The notes: generated by a model from the letters alone, not told the origin. Counted from the first letter of the stretch, positions 43,667 to 53,187 are shown. The stretch is DNA of 53,466 bases from Thermoplasmatales archaeon (GCA_027366585.1 DAHXNF010000033.1:1-53466); one strand, 5' to 3'. Translations and numbers: made by a program.

Positions 43667-44177
43667 TAAGAATACAAGTTCATATCCCAAGCTTTTAAAA
43701 TCAATCTTTTACAGATTATGCAGAACGGGAGTTCCAATCAAGTTCCGATACTTCGTTGTACAAAGCAAAACAATGGTTATTTAAAAGCCAGTAACATAAA
43801 TGTCACTTCACCCAATGAAACACCTATCATTTCCAATTTTTATGAAGTATCTGAGAATGCAGCTTTCGTAAACAGCACTGGGCCATTGCGCATTTAGGGA
43901 TTTCACTTTTTGTAAGTCGGCGAAAAATGGAAAACACTATAATGCATCCAATTGTGGGTCGATACGTTCATGGATTTGTTTTTTCCGCAAATATCTATGG
44001 TCTATCAAAAACCGCGAGTGCAACGATAAATCTGAAGATGGCAGGCCAGGGTTGACTGCACAAATTATTCGCAAGATAATGATCGCTTGCAATTCCTGTA
44101 ATACGCATTACTGAAACTTAAGTATTTTTTAGCGGTGCCTAGACAAACGATATATAAAGAACTTAAATATCTATACA
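43667..44177. other. Intergenic region after tRNA-Arg
   Basis: No supported gene. A 42-codon frame at 43927-44055 has no recognisable feature. At the right end lies the promoter of the metalloprotease-like gene. Confidence 0.5.
44150..44158 (+). promoter_or_regulatory. TATA box, leaderless promoter
   Basis: ATATATAAA is centred 24 nt before the ATG at 44178, so transcription should begin at the start codon. No Shine-Dalgarno is present. Confidence 0.6.
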
Positions 44178-44762
44178 ATGAGTCAGATAAACCTGTCCGT
44201 GAATTTCCATGATAACTTCCAGTCGAAATCGCCCATTCCTGCAAATAAGGCAATTGCCAATTCTGGAAAGTGGAATGAGGACGAATTTAGCAAGGTACTG
44301 GATCCGCAGATGGACTTTGATAAAATATTCAGCATTGTGAAAAGGACAGTTAAATTAATAACGGGAAAAAGCAGATCAGGAATCGGGCTGGCTCTGTCCA
44401 ACCTACCCGCTGGACTGGGAGCATTTTGGCAGATTGGGGGCAATTACATTGTCATGAATGAGATACTTCTCAACGCAATGAAGCAAATTACAAAATCGAA
44501 CAGAGAATTCAATTCGTTCGTTTATGTCATCCTTGCTCATGAATACCTGCACTCTGTAGGATACATTGACGAGGCTGAGGCAAGGAACATGACGAGCCTT
44601 GTTGCACAATCTATCTTCGGCAAGGAACATCCTGCAACTGTGATGAGTTCAGGCGATCTGTGGAGACTTTACCCGGTTTTGCTGTCACTTGGTGGAGGAG
44701 ATGGCTCAATACTTAAGATAGTAAGCAAGTTTGATATGGATTCAACCTCATATATCACCTGA
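44178..44762 (+). CDS. Small cytosolic zinc-metalloprotease-like protein (HEYLH)
   Basis: A 194-residue protein with no signal peptide or membrane segment. The zincin motif HEYLH lies at residues 121-125 (His121, Glu122, His125) in VYVILAHEYLHSVGYIDEAEAR, with Glu132 or Glu134 as a candidate third ligand. The HEYLHxxGYxDE arrangement suggests a compact gluzincin-like site. The rest of the protein is unfamiliar. It lies 12 nt before the M24 peptidase gene on the same strand, so the two are likely cotranscribed and it may take part in peptide or protein breakdown. Proteolytic activity is inferred from the motif alone. Confidence 0.65.
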   Translation: MSQINLSVNFHDNFQSKSPIPANKAIANSGKWNEDEFSKVLDPQMDFDKIFSIVKRTVKLITGKSRSGIGLALSNLPAGLGAFWQIGGNYIVMNEILLNAMKQITKSNREFNSFVYVILAHEYLHSVGYIDEAEARNMTSLVAQSIFGKEHPATVMSSGDLWRLYPVLLSLGGGDGSILKIVSKFDMDSTSYIT

Positions 44763-44774
44763 AGATAACTCTGC

Positions 44775-45869
44775 ATGTATCTGGGCCAAACTACTTATAG
44801 ATCACGCTTAGCCACGTTGAGGAAAGAGATGCAATCTGCTTCCATTGATTATGTTCTAATACCTCCTGGACCCAATTTTTTCTATCTGACAGGGATGTTA
44901 ACCGAATCAATGGAGAGGCTGGCTCTTTTCATAGTTGGGAATGACTTTCAGGAAATAGTCTGCCCTGACCTGATGAAGCAGCAAGTTCAGCAGGAAACTC
45001 CTGTAGACACAGTAACACCATGGTCCGATGGAGAAAATCCATATTCATTACTCAAAAGCAGGATCACTCGCACTGGAAATGTGGCAATCGACGGGTCGTT
45101 GCCATTTTTTCACTTCGAAAAGATTGAGGAATTCCTGAAGGGAAGAACCAGATCGGCGGATCCCTTGCTTGAAAGGATGCGCATCATAAAAGATCAGGAT
45201 GAATTATCAAGAATAAGGGAAGCAGTATCCAGGTCAGAAAAATCCCTCGAATCCTCACTGTCGGAACTCAGGGATGGGATAACGGAAATCGAGTTCAGCA
45301 GATACCTTGAGAACTCATTCATAGAAAATGGTCTGTCCGGGCCCGCATTTCCGTCGATAGTCAGCTTTGGTCCGAATTCAGCAATGCCCCATCATTCACC
45401 AGACAGGACTGCCTTGAAATCTGGAGATACAATTGTAATTGACTATGGTGGTGCATTCGAGGGCTATGCGTCAGATTCCACTAGAACGTTCTTCTGGAAA
45501 AATGTGGCTCCAGAGATGCAGCCAGTGTTCGAAGCAGTAAAGAATGCTAATGAGACAGTCAGGAGGGAAGCTAACAAGAAAACCAGGTATAACGAAATGG
45601 ATGGTATCGCCAGATCCGTTATTTCGAAATCCGGCTACGGAGACAAGTTCATTCACAGGCTGGGTCATGGACTTGGCATACAGGTTCATGAGCCTCCGTA
45701 TCTTGTTGCATCAAACTCCCAAACCATGATCAACAATTCTGTGTTCACGATTGAGCCAGGAATATATATTCCAGGATTGGGCGGCGTGAGAATAGAGGAT
45801 ACAAATTTCTTTGATGGACAGCGATGTATCTCATTCAACAGGATGAGCAGGTCACTCAAAGTACTTTAA
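44775..45869 (+). CDS. pepQ: Xaa-Pro peptidase, M24 family (PepQ-like)
   Basis: Cleaves the bond before proline in dipeptides or short peptides. It has 364 aa with an N-terminal creatinase-like domain (about 1-130) and a C-terminal pita-bread catalytic domain. The five metal ligands are present: Asp223 (VIDYGG), Asp234 (YASDSTRTF), His298 (HRLGHGLG), Glu327 (FTIEPGIYIPG) and Glu341 (VRIEDT). It probably shares a transcript with the HEYLH gene upstream. It is convergent with the S9 peptidase, 22 nt apart. Confidence 0.92.
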   Translation: MYLGQTTYRSRLATLRKEMQSASIDYVLIPPGPNFFYLTGMLTESMERLALFIVGNDFQEIVCPDLMKQQVQQETPVDTVTPWSDGENPYSLLKSRITRTGNVAIDGSLPFFHFEKIEEFLKGRTRSADPLLERMRIIKDQDELSRIREAVSRSEKSLESSLSELRDGITEIEFSRYLENSFIENGLSGPAFPSIVSFGPNSAMPHHSPDRTALKSGDTIVIDYGGAFEGYASDSTRTFFWKNVAPEMQPVFEAVKNANETVRREANKKTRYNEMDGIARSVISKSGYGDKFIHRLGHGLGIQVHEPPYLVASNSQTMINNSVFTIEPGIYIPGLGGVRIEDTNFFDGQRCISFNRMSRSLKVL

Positions 45870-45891
45870 ACATGGTAACCGGCATTGTCGC

Positions 45892-47733
45892 TCATGAATG
45901 ACTGCTGAACCAGTTAAAAGTCTCGTTCATTTCCCTCTTCACATGCTCTGTTTCAGCAAAACCATGGCCCTCTCTGGGAAACATGAGTAACCTGACAACC
46001 TTTCCGGCATCCTTGAGTGCGCGGTAGAACTGCAGGTACTGGCCAAGTGGAACATATGGATCCTCGATGCCATGAAGCAGCAGCACTGGCGTCTGGATCC
46101 TGTCAACATAGTTAAGTGGTGAGAATTTTTCATACTTCTTTCCTGCGTATGGAGACTCATCGTAATGGATCGGATCCCAGTCAGCTATGTGAGTTGTCCC
46201 GTGAAAACTGACCCAGTCAGCGATTCCAAATAACCCAACTGCAGCTGCGAACCTATTGGTCTGTGTGATAGCCCATGAGGTCATGAAACCGCCATAAGAC
46301 CCGCCTGTGATGAACCATTTGTCGGTTTTAGCCCGTCCTGATTCATGCAGATAATCGATGCCAGTCATTATGTCCGATAAATCCATTCCTCCCATATCGC
46401 CACGGTTTGCCTCTACATATTCTCTTCCTTTGCCCACGCTTCCTCTGTAGTTTGGAAGAAAAACAGAAAAACCTGACGAGATGAGGTGTGTTGTCCTGTC
46501 CATGAAGGTCAGGGGTGAGAAAGAAGTAGGTCCGCCATGAACAACAACTACTACCGGGCTCTTCTCTCCTGCAGATCTAAAGATGCCATAAATCTCCTTC
46601 CCGTCAGAGGATTTCCACCTGACCACCTCTGCTGGTAGAGAATCACATTCATTGATCTTCTTGTTCTCCTGCGTTATCCTGGTAAGTCTGCCCGTGTCAT
46701 CAACAAGGCAGAGCTCAGTTGGGTTCAGATTATCCTGGTACAGGAATGCGAGGTTGCCGTTCAGGATCCTGAATTCAGGTGCCCAGGAATTCATTACAGT
46801 CCCTTCTGCTTTCCAGAGATCGGCTACCTTGTCGTCAGTGCGTTCTTCTATGCCGGCTGTACATTCTTTTCCCCATAAAACGCGAAGAGAATTAGCGCTC
46901 CAGTGCATGTCAAAGTAACTTCTGTCACTTTTTTCCGTTATATTCTGGCTCTTCCCTGCAATAAGATCTAGCTGTATTATGTCACCTGAGAACACACCAA
47001 AATCGCTCATTAGTGACTCAAGGAATACAACCCTCTTTTCATCTTGAGAAATTCTTGGCCTAGCTATCGCACGCCACTTGGGGTCATAGAGCAGCTCGGA
47101 ATTGCCGGAAGACAGATCGATTCGGTATAACTTGGATCTGTACCATGATCCCTCGGTAGGGTTATCAGAAGCCACAACAATAATGCAGGAGGGAGAAGAC
47201 GCAAATTCCCATACTTGTAGTTGATTAGTTATCTTCCTGAAACCGATTCCTGGAACATAGTGATAGAGGGATCTGAACTTCTCGTCCGCTTCGTAGTCAA
47301 TGGGATCGTTGCCCGCTTCCTGCTTCTCTTTAACCTCCCGCGTCACTGGATCATTCATCAGTACCAGAATGCTGTCATCCTGTAACCACTCAATTGCGTA
47401 AGCAGTTCCATCAAGAAGAAGCCTCTCCTCTATCCCCGAGTTCAGGCTCCTAAGTGTCAGATGGCTCTTCTTGTTGTCTGATGCAATATATGCGATCTTT
47501 GACCCGCTTGAATTCAAGGCTGCCACCGTTATTTCAAGATCCATCTCTGTTATTCTTTGTATCTCCCTTCCAGATGACACATCCAAAACAAGCAATGCTG
47601 AGTCACGAACCTTGTCCTTCGCATGCGTAACAGAGCTTGATATGATAGTTACAAGACCTGCTGTTTCGCAGGTACCCAGTCCAGATAAGCTCTTCATCAT
47701 AACGTAATCGTCAACAGTCTGTCGCCTTACCAT
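45892..47733 (-). CDS. S9 family peptidase (acylaminoacyl-peptidase-like)
   Basis: A serine peptidase of 613 aa. The N-terminal about 360 residues form a WD/beta-propeller-like domain with repeated strand patterns. The C-terminal alpha/beta-hydrolase domain has the nucleophile Ser479 in GGSYGGFMTS, the acid Asp in LLHGIEDPYVPLGQ and the His in PREGHGFAE, with the oxyanion motif VVVHGGPTSF. This is the S9C type (acylaminoacyl-peptidase or oligopeptidase). It has no signal peptide. Neighbouring M24 and M20 enzymes suggest a peptide-degradation district. Confidence 0.92.
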   Translation of the reverse strand: MVRRQTVDDYVMMKSLSGLGTCETAGLVTIISSSVTHAKDKVRDSALLVLDVSSGREIQRITEMDLEITVAALNSSGSKIAYIASDNKKSHLTLRSLNSGIEERLLLDGTAYAIEWLQDDSILVLMNDPVTREVKEKQEAGNDPIDYEADEKFRSLYHYVPGIGFRKITNQLQVWEFASSPSCIIVVASDNPTEGSWYRSKLYRIDLSSGNSELLYDPKWRAIARPRISQDEKRVVFLESLMSDFGVFSGDIIQLDLIAGKSQNITEKSDRSYFDMHWSANSLRVLWGKECTAGIEERTDDKVADLWKAEGTVMNSWAPEFRILNGNLAFLYQDNLNPTELCLVDDTGRLTRITQENKKINECDSLPAEVVRWKSSDGKEIYGIFRSAGEKSPVVVVVHGGPTSFSPLTFMDRTTHLISSGFSVFLPNYRGSVGKGREYVEANRGDMGGMDLSDIMTGIDYLHESGRAKTDKWFITGGSYGGFMTSWAITQTNRFAAAVGLFGIADWVSFHGTTHIADWDPIHYDESPYAGKKYEKFSPLNYVDRIQTPVLLLHGIEDPYVPLGQYLQFYRALKDAGKVVRLLMFPREGHGFAETEHVKREMNETFNWFSSHS

Positions 47734-47771
47734 ACAAAACAGTATCTGTGATTCCTAAAAAATATTGGCGG

Positions 47772-48923
47772 TTATATGTAAAGTATGGCAGCAGCTACTA
47801 GCAAAATGCGTGACAGCGTTTCAGATACATTAATTTTCTCTGAAAGTGAGTGTGCTCCCTCGCCAACGGCCCCCATTCCATCAATAACAGGAACACCGGC
47901 AGCTGAGACAAAATTTCCATCACTTGCACCGCCAACCTCGCATGCTTCCAGATCCAACCCGACATTCTTTCCAATTGACTGGACGCGCCTGAACAGAGCG
48001 TCGTTTATTTTGTTCCTTTCCATTGGCGGCCGTTCAATTCCGCCTGTCACTATGAGGTTGATTCTCAGATCATGCGGCCTCAATAACTTGAACTCTCGAT
48101 CTATTCGGTCTGATTCTGCTTGTGTCTTCACCCTGACGTCCACTTCAATCTCCGAATGCTCTGGAACTACGTTGGTCCTGGATCCTCCATGTATAATGCC
48201 AACGTTCACCGTCGTTCCTTTCGTCCTGTCTGCAAACTTCTCAACATCCTGAACAATTTGTGATATCTCTGTTATTGCATTTATTCCTGCATCCGGATCA
48301 AGGCCAGCATGGGATGCTTTTCCGATTGCTTCTACCTTGAAGGTACCAACGCCCTTCCTGCCAACTTTGAGCATTCCTTTCTCAGATGCCTCGAGAACAA
48401 GCACCGCCTGCGAGGATTTGGCCAATTTCAGAATCAAGTCTTTCGAGGCTTCGCTTCCCACCTCCTCGTCCGGCGTAATCAAGATCGTCGTTGTCCTCCT
48501 GTTCCCGGTGGATTGAAGAAACCTGATTGCATAGAGCGCCATAATGATCCCTGATTTCATATCAAAAACACCAGGACCTGAGCACGTATTTCCATCTATC
48601 CTGAAGGGTAGCCTTGATAGTGTGCCAATCGGCCAGACTGTATCGTAGTGACATAGGACCAGCACTCTTTTGCCACTATTTTCACCATAAGTAACGGAGA
48701 GAGTAGTCTTGCTCTGAATCTCTTCAGCCCTGGGAGTGATTCCAGTAATTCTCTCTATCATTTTCTTCAGAAAATCCGCCGTTCTTGCCAAATCATTGAG
48801 GCTTGTTGAAGGTGACTCAAACTGGACAAGATCCTTTAAGTCTTCAAGAATGGCATTTCTTTCTGAATCGATAAACAATGAGAATTGTTCTACAAGATGG
48901 TTCTGCATATCACTTTTCCTCAC
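47772..48923 (-). CDS. M20 family hydrolase (carboxypeptidase G2 / N-acyl-amino-acid deacylase-like)
   Basis: A 383-residue metallohydrolase with His92 and Asp94 (CHYDTVWPIG), bridging Asp121 (GPGVFDMKSG), catalytic Glu153-Glu154 (PDEEVGSEAS) and a late His (GEGAHSLSEKI). The dimerisation domain has GKASHAGLDPDAGINAI. It resembles glutamate carboxypeptidase/ArgE. It lies 32 nt downstream of an OSBS/NSAR-type enolase on the same strand, which suggests that it removes the acyl group (for example succinyl) from an N-acyl-L-amino acid made by that racemase. That pairing is inferred from context. Confidence 0.85.
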   Translation of the reverse strand: MRKSDMQNHLVEQFSLFIDSERNAILEDLKDLVQFESPSTSLNDLARTADFLKKMIERITGITPRAEEIQSKTTLSVTYGENSGKRVLVLCHYDTVWPIGTLSRLPFRIDGNTCSGPGVFDMKSGIIMALYAIRFLQSTGNRRTTTILITPDEEVGSEASKDLILKLAKSSQAVLVLEASEKGMLKVGRKGVGTFKVEAIGKASHAGLDPDAGINAITEISQIVQDVEKFADRTKGTTVNVGIIHGGSRTNVVPEHSEIEVDVRVKTQAESDRIDREFKLLRPHDLRINLIVTGGIERPPMERNKINDALFRRVQSIGKNVGLDLEACEVGGASDGNFVSAAGVPVIDGMGAVGEGAHSLSEKINVSETLSRILLVAAAILYI

Positions 48924-48955
48924 TAAATCTTCTGCTTTCCAAGATCTTATAGAGA

Positions 48956-50050
48956 TCAGAGTTGGATTTCTCCCGTCGAGATACTCATCATATTCATGAA
49001 CTCAGTATCCAGTATCACACCGATACCTGGTGACTCAAAAGGCGATATAGTCCCCTTATCCATCTTGAATATATTTCTGACAATGTCCTTTGAGAAATAC
49101 TTCTCGTTAGGTGAGGTATCTCCAGGCATGTCCACGAGCTGGTTTGATGCGAGGGCTATATTGAATGCTCTTCCTACCCCGGTTTCAAGCATTCCACCTA
49201 CCCAGCAGTGGCCTCCATAATTATGAACTAATTCTGCAATTTTCAGCGAATTGCTTAATCCACCAACTCTTCCAGGCTTGATATTAATAATGTCGACTGC
49301 GTCAATCTGAAATGCTTCTCTTGCCATGTCAGGAGAAGTTATTGCTTCGTCCAGGCAAAGCGGTGTGGAGATCGATTGTCGAAGGGCTGCGTGATCTACA
49401 ATGTCGTCATGGCCCAGTGGCTGTTCAAGGTATGCAAGCCCGTACTGGTCAAGAGACTTTAGCAGTTCCAGATCTTCAATCCTGTAGTCACAGTTGGCGT
49501 CAGCACTGAGCACCGCATCCGGGAAGGAAAGTCTTGCTGTTGAAAGTATCCTAGTTTCCCTGCCTTTTGATATTTTTAATTTGATTCTCTTATATCCTTT
49601 GTTAAGAGAATTCATGATGCTAGGAACAAGCTTGTCTTCTTCAAGCATTCCGATTGAAATGCCCACATCTGCGTATCCCTTTGATTTTCCAAGGTATTTG
49701 TGAAGCGGTATTCCACTTTTCTTTGAATGATAGTCCCAGAGCAACATCTCAAGGGCAGCCTTTGCCATTTCATGCCCCTTGATGTGCTCGACGCGCTCCA
49801 TAAATGCTGCAGGCGTTGGAAGATCGGCAATTTCCTTCGCAAAGTAATCCTTGATAAGATGCATTGCAGTGACATTGTCCTCATAGCTGTAGAATGGATC
49901 AACATCAGTTGTGGATTCCGAATAAGCGGTTATTCCTTCATTTTCCAGCGAAAATATGTGTGCTACTCTATCCAGTTGCGTTCCGAAGCTGGTAGTGAAG
50001 GGAACTAGTAGAGGGAGCTTGACAAGATTGAACGAAAGCTTTGGCGGCAC
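48956..50050 (-). CDS. Enolase-superfamily OSBS/N-succinylamino acid racemase-like enzyme
   Basis: A 364-residue member of the MLE subgroup. The catalytic lysines are Lys157/Lys159 in RIKLKISKG and Lys258 in INIKPGRVGG, and the metal ligands are Asp184 (SADANCDY), Glu209 (LEQPLG) and Asp234 (LDEAI). The C-terminal motif GGMLETGVGRAFNIALA is typical of OSBS/NSAR enzymes. o-Succinylbenzoate synthase would require menaquinone genes, none of which is here. N-succinylamino acid racemase activity fits the adjacent M20 hydrolase and the COG3375-like GNAT at 51672. Dipeptide epimerase activity is a further alternative. Confidence 0.85.
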   Translation of the reverse strand: MPPKLSFNLVKLPLLVPFTTSFGTQLDRVAHIFSLENEGITAYSESTTDVDPFYSYEDNVTAMHLIKDYFAKEIADLPTPAAFMERVEHIKGHEMAKAALEMLLWDYHSKKSGIPLHKYLGKSKGYADVGISIGMLEEDKLVPSIMNSLNKGYKRIKLKISKGRETRILSTARLSFPDAVLSADANCDYRIEDLELLKSLDQYGLAYLEQPLGHDDIVDHAALRQSISTPLCLDEAITSPDMAREAFQIDAVDIINIKPGRVGGLSNSLKIAELVHNYGGHCWVGGMLETGVGRAFNIALASNQLVDMPGDTSPNEKYFSKDIVRNIFKMDKGTISPFESPGIGVILDTEFMNMMSISTGEIQL

Positions 50051-50750
50051 TCGATTTAATCATACCACTCTATTTAAAAGTTGGCGGAAATCACTCTAAA
50101 CTAGAATCCGGATTTCACTGATCATGCAGTCTAGCCGTAATGGGGTGGTTTCTTTGAAATTCTTTCTACAGTGGATGCTCAGTCAAAGTGGTGAATACAG
50201 GGATCATTTCCTCTTGTAAGTTGGAAATTCTACACCATTCATGGGTGGGATGGCAGTTAATTGGAAATAATATATGTATTGACTGGATATATATCAATAT
50301 CCCCAGAAGATGTACCACCCAAGAGACCTCAGTTCTTCTCATGAACTGTCATTTTATCCGGTATCGGATGTATAGGATGCGGTCATCGCACTGTAGAAAT
50401 AATGCAAGCCCAAAGATCATATCATTGGAAGCCTTGTGGATCTTGTCCACATGTTCATCAGGGCATTCACAGAGATAGCGGCAAATACCATAATTGTCAG
50501 AACAAATAATCAATATCCTCAGGTGAGGATTAGAAAGACTAGGGGCACTTCATGATTGACGTTTGTGGAGATTGAATCCAGCTTTCCCACCGGAAGACTC
50601 AACCAATCAGGAAAGCAGGAGGGTCACGGATTAAGTTGTAGGAGGATGTCACCAGGCTCTTTTCTGGTTGACAGGTGATAGAACTCTATTCGTGATCATG
50701 AAGAAAGGTCAGTCAAAAACAAATAAATGAATGAAATGCCTTCGCACTGA
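50051..50750. other. Long intergenic region, probably with a gene relic
   Basis: No intact gene. One frame at 50403-50555 (50 codons, no start) reads like protein (SLVDLVHMFIRAFTEIAANT and a basic tail) and stops; I do not recognise it. Other frames are interrupted. The last 100 nt should hold the dph6 promoter. Confidence 0.4.
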
Positions 50751-51428
50751 ATGACAGATCGTGAAAAACGAAAAGCCGCAATGTCCTGGAGCTCAGGAAA
50801 GGACTCCTCAATGGCCGCGTTTAAGGTACTCAAATCAGGAAAGCTGAATATTGTGACTTTGCTAACCACAGTGAATGCAGATTATGGAAGGATTACCATG
50901 CATGGCGTGAGGGAAGCTTTGCTGCAAAAACAGGCTGATGCGTGCGGGATGCATACATTAAAAGTGGAGATTCCTAAGAATAGCAATAACGAAATTTACG
51001 AAAATGCTATGAAAAAAGCTATAGAAGCACTCAAGAAACAAAACGTTGAATACATAATATTTGGAGATATTTTTTTGGAGGACGTTAAGGAATATAGAAT
51101 CAGGATGATGAAAGGGACTGGAATAGAGCCTTTATTCCCCCTTTGGGGAATGGATACAAAGATCCTGGCAAAGGAAATAATAAATTCAGGAATAAAAGCA
51201 AAGGTATCATGTCTTGACCCGAGAAAATTGGATTATTCATTTGGAGGTTCTGATTTTGACGAGCTTTTTCTCGACAGGTTACCTGAAAGCGTTGATCCCT
51301 GTGGAGAAAATGGCGAATTTCATACTTTCGTTTACAGTGCTCCATTCTTCAAGGATCCAATAAGGATAAGGACTGGTGAATCAGTGTTGAGAGATGGATT
51401 CTATTTTACAGATCTTGTTCCAGTCTGA
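50751..51428 (+). CDS. dph6: Diphthine--ammonia ligase (Dph6), adenine nucleotide alpha-hydrolase family
   Basis: Amidates diphthine on elongation factor 2 in the last step of diphthamide synthesis. The 225-residue protein has the ATP-pyrophosphatase P-loop MSWSSGKDSSMA (SSGKDS at residues 14-19), the DADYGR-like segment VNADYGRITMHGVR, and the family C-terminal motif DPCGENGEFHTFVY. It belongs to the MJ0570/Dph6 group. It is monocistronic as far as can be seen. Confidence 0.9.
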   Translation: MTDREKRKAAMSWSSGKDSSMAAFKVLKSGKLNIVTLLTTVNADYGRITMHGVREALLQKQADACGMHTLKVEIPKNSNNEIYENAMKKAIEALKKQNVEYIIFGDIFLEDVKEYRIRMMKGTGIEPLFPLWGMDTKILAKEIINSGIKAKVSCLDPRKLDYSFGGSDFDELFLDRLPESVDPCGENGEFHTFVYSAPFFKDPIRIRTGESVLRDGFYFTDLVPV

Positions 51429-51671
51429 TAGTCCGGAACCGTGTTTGTTTAAAGGAAGAAGAATTTTCGGAATTATTAGCATATATAGAATAGAACGTGT
51501 ATTCTAAGCTGAACCGGGAACTGTGGAAGAGATATATCTTGATTGAATTAACCTGCTAAAACCGCGTAGCTGATCTACAATCCCTCACTGCATGAGATCC
51601 TGGTGAATGTTAAATGCTGACCCCAGATATATGGCACAATAACAATTTATCCATCAATATTATCGGGTCTT

Positions 51672-52481
51672 GTGGTTACAGTCAGCAGGATTAGCGATCC
51701 TGATGAAATTAAGAAGGTCCTTCCGGTCATATCGTCTGCATGGGGTATGCCAAATCTTGCAGCTGCTTTTAAGGACACGATTAATGCTATGAGGTTTCAT
51801 GGAGGCCTGGTCTGTGCTGCCTATGATGGTGGGGAGATGGTTGGAATGCAATTTAGCTTCCCCGGGTTTCGACGTGGAAAAACCTACCTTTATTCGCATA
51901 TGACGGGAATAATTGAGAAGAAGAAGTATTCGGGAATCGGGTATCATCTGAAGATGTTTCAGAAGAAATGGGCTCTTGAAAATGGCTACGATCTCATAGC
52001 GTGGACATTTGATCCGATCCGCTCGTTGAATGCGCATTTCAATCTCAACAAGCTGGGCGCGATCACAAGAACTCTCGTACCTAACTTTTATGGCACCATG
52101 GAAGATTCATTGAACGCAGGAATTCCCACAGATCGTGTCGTGGCTGAATGGTGGATAAAAGAAAAGAGTATGATACCAGAAGGAGACAATTCAGTAGTAT
52201 TAGATGTAAGCAAACAGAATTTTAACCTTCAGATCGAAGAGATCACCAGCTTCCAGCCAAAAGTCGTAAAAGTTGCCATACCATATGATATTACAAGCAT
52301 AATGAGCAATGACCTTGCAAAGGCAGCAAGAATAAAGATGAGTCTCTCGGTAGTGCTTACAAGGCTATTCTCACTGCAATACAGTGTTGTGGACTTTGAG
52401 AAGAGTCAACCTTCATCATGGTATGTTCTTTCTACTGATCCGCCTCTTAAAAGCGGGAACTTGCCAAATCCATTTGTTTGA
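51672..52481 (+). CDS. GNAT family N-acyltransferase, COG3375-like
   Basis: A 269-residue GNAT-fold protein. The first half has GLVCAAYDGGEMVGMQFSFPG and a KKYSGIGYHLKMFQK motif, the degenerate acyl-CoA loop. The diagnostic DLIAWTFDPIRSLNAHFNLNKLGA and VPNFYGTMEDSLNAGIPTDR segments match the COG3375 family as I know it. In Geobacillus a member of this family N-succinylates D-amino acids, feeding an NSAR racemase and an N-acyl hydrolase. Here both partner types lie 1.6-4 kb upstream on the other strand. It starts at GTG; no ATG fits the fold. Convergent with the MBL-fold gene. Confidence 0.72.
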   Translation: MVTVSRISDPDEIKKVLPVISSAWGMPNLAAAFKDTINAMRFHGGLVCAAYDGGEMVGMQFSFPGFRRGKTYLYSHMTGIIEKKKYSGIGYHLKMFQKKWALENGYDLIAWTFDPIRSLNAHFNLNKLGAITRTLVPNFYGTMEDSLNAGIPTDRVVAEWWIKEKSMIPEGDNSVVLDVSKQNFNLQIEEITSFQPKVVKVAIPYDITSIMSNDLAKAARIKMSLSVVLTRLFSLQYSVVDFEKSQPSSWYVLSTDPPLKSGNLPNPFV

Positions 52482-52486
52482 ATTAA

Positions 52487-53101
52487 CTATCTGTTCTTTC
52501 TATACGGGTCTCCGTGTCCAGATAGTATGATGTCAGCTTCATGATCAAGTATAAGCTGCTTAGATTGTTCTGCACGCTCCAGATCAAGAGTAAATGCCTT
52601 ATTTATTGTTAGTGTCCCCTTGGAGTTTACAAGGGCATCTCCAACAAACAGCGCATTATCCGATTTCAGGAAATATGATGTGCTTCCGGGAGTATGACCA
52701 GGCGTATCTATTACTTCCAGCCCTTCAAACGAGAGGCTGGAAACCGGATTGACAGAGCTTACCGGGTCGATTTTCATAAGTCTCCCTACAAACTTGCTTA
52801 ACAACGACGGAGCCGGTTTTATCCTAGCGTGCCCAGTTGCAACATCGACTTCCCTGTCCGGCATGTATATTAAGGGCGAAAACGCATCCTTCAACGCCTT
52901 AAGTCCACCAATGTGATCAGGGTGGTAGTGAGTAATGAGAACGATGTCAGGTTTTGTTCCCCTGGAGTTAAAATAAGAGATAATCTTCCTACCCGACCCT
53001 CGGGTTCCGGCATCAACGAGAATAATTTTTCCATTTAGTGTAAACGTGTAGGCATTTGCCATTGTTCCATCTATTCTCTCTATGCTTCCTGATACTTTCA
53101 T
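52487..53101 (-). CDS. MBL-fold metallo-hydrolase
   Basis: A 204-residue metallo-beta-lactamase-fold hydrolase. The zinc ligands are His58, His60, Asp62 and His63 in THYHPDHIGG, His136 in DTPGHTPGS and Asp155 in FVGDALV, with a last His in LSGHGDPYRKN. This belongs to the broad glyoxalase-II-like group; the substrate is unknown. It is convergent with the COG3375 gene, 5 nt apart. Confidence 0.88.
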   Translation of the reverse strand: MKVSGSIERIDGTMANAYTFTLNGKIILVDAGTRGSGRKIISYFNSRGTKPDIVLITHYHPDHIGGLKALKDAFSPLIYMPDREVDVATGHARIKPAPSLLSKFVGRLMKIDPVSSVNPVSSLSFEGLEVIDTPGHTPGSTSYFLKSDNALFVGDALVNSKGTLTINKAFTLDLERAEQSKQLILDHEADIILSGHGDPYRKNR

Positions 53102-53187
53102 GACTGGGAGATATCGCGTTCTATATTATATTTCCAACCTACTGATAAAAAGAGAATAAATAAAAAAATCTTGAGGCAACGGGTGCG

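Noticed and set aside
43493-43690. 65-codon minus-strand frame across the tRNA-Arg gene
   Set aside because: It is the antisense of the tRNA (SRDLNPDLRLRRPSGYPNYP), a well-known false gene call.
43927-44055. 42-codon frame in the gap after tRNA-Arg
   Set aside because: No promoter at the right distance, no Shine-Dalgarno and no recognisable sequence.
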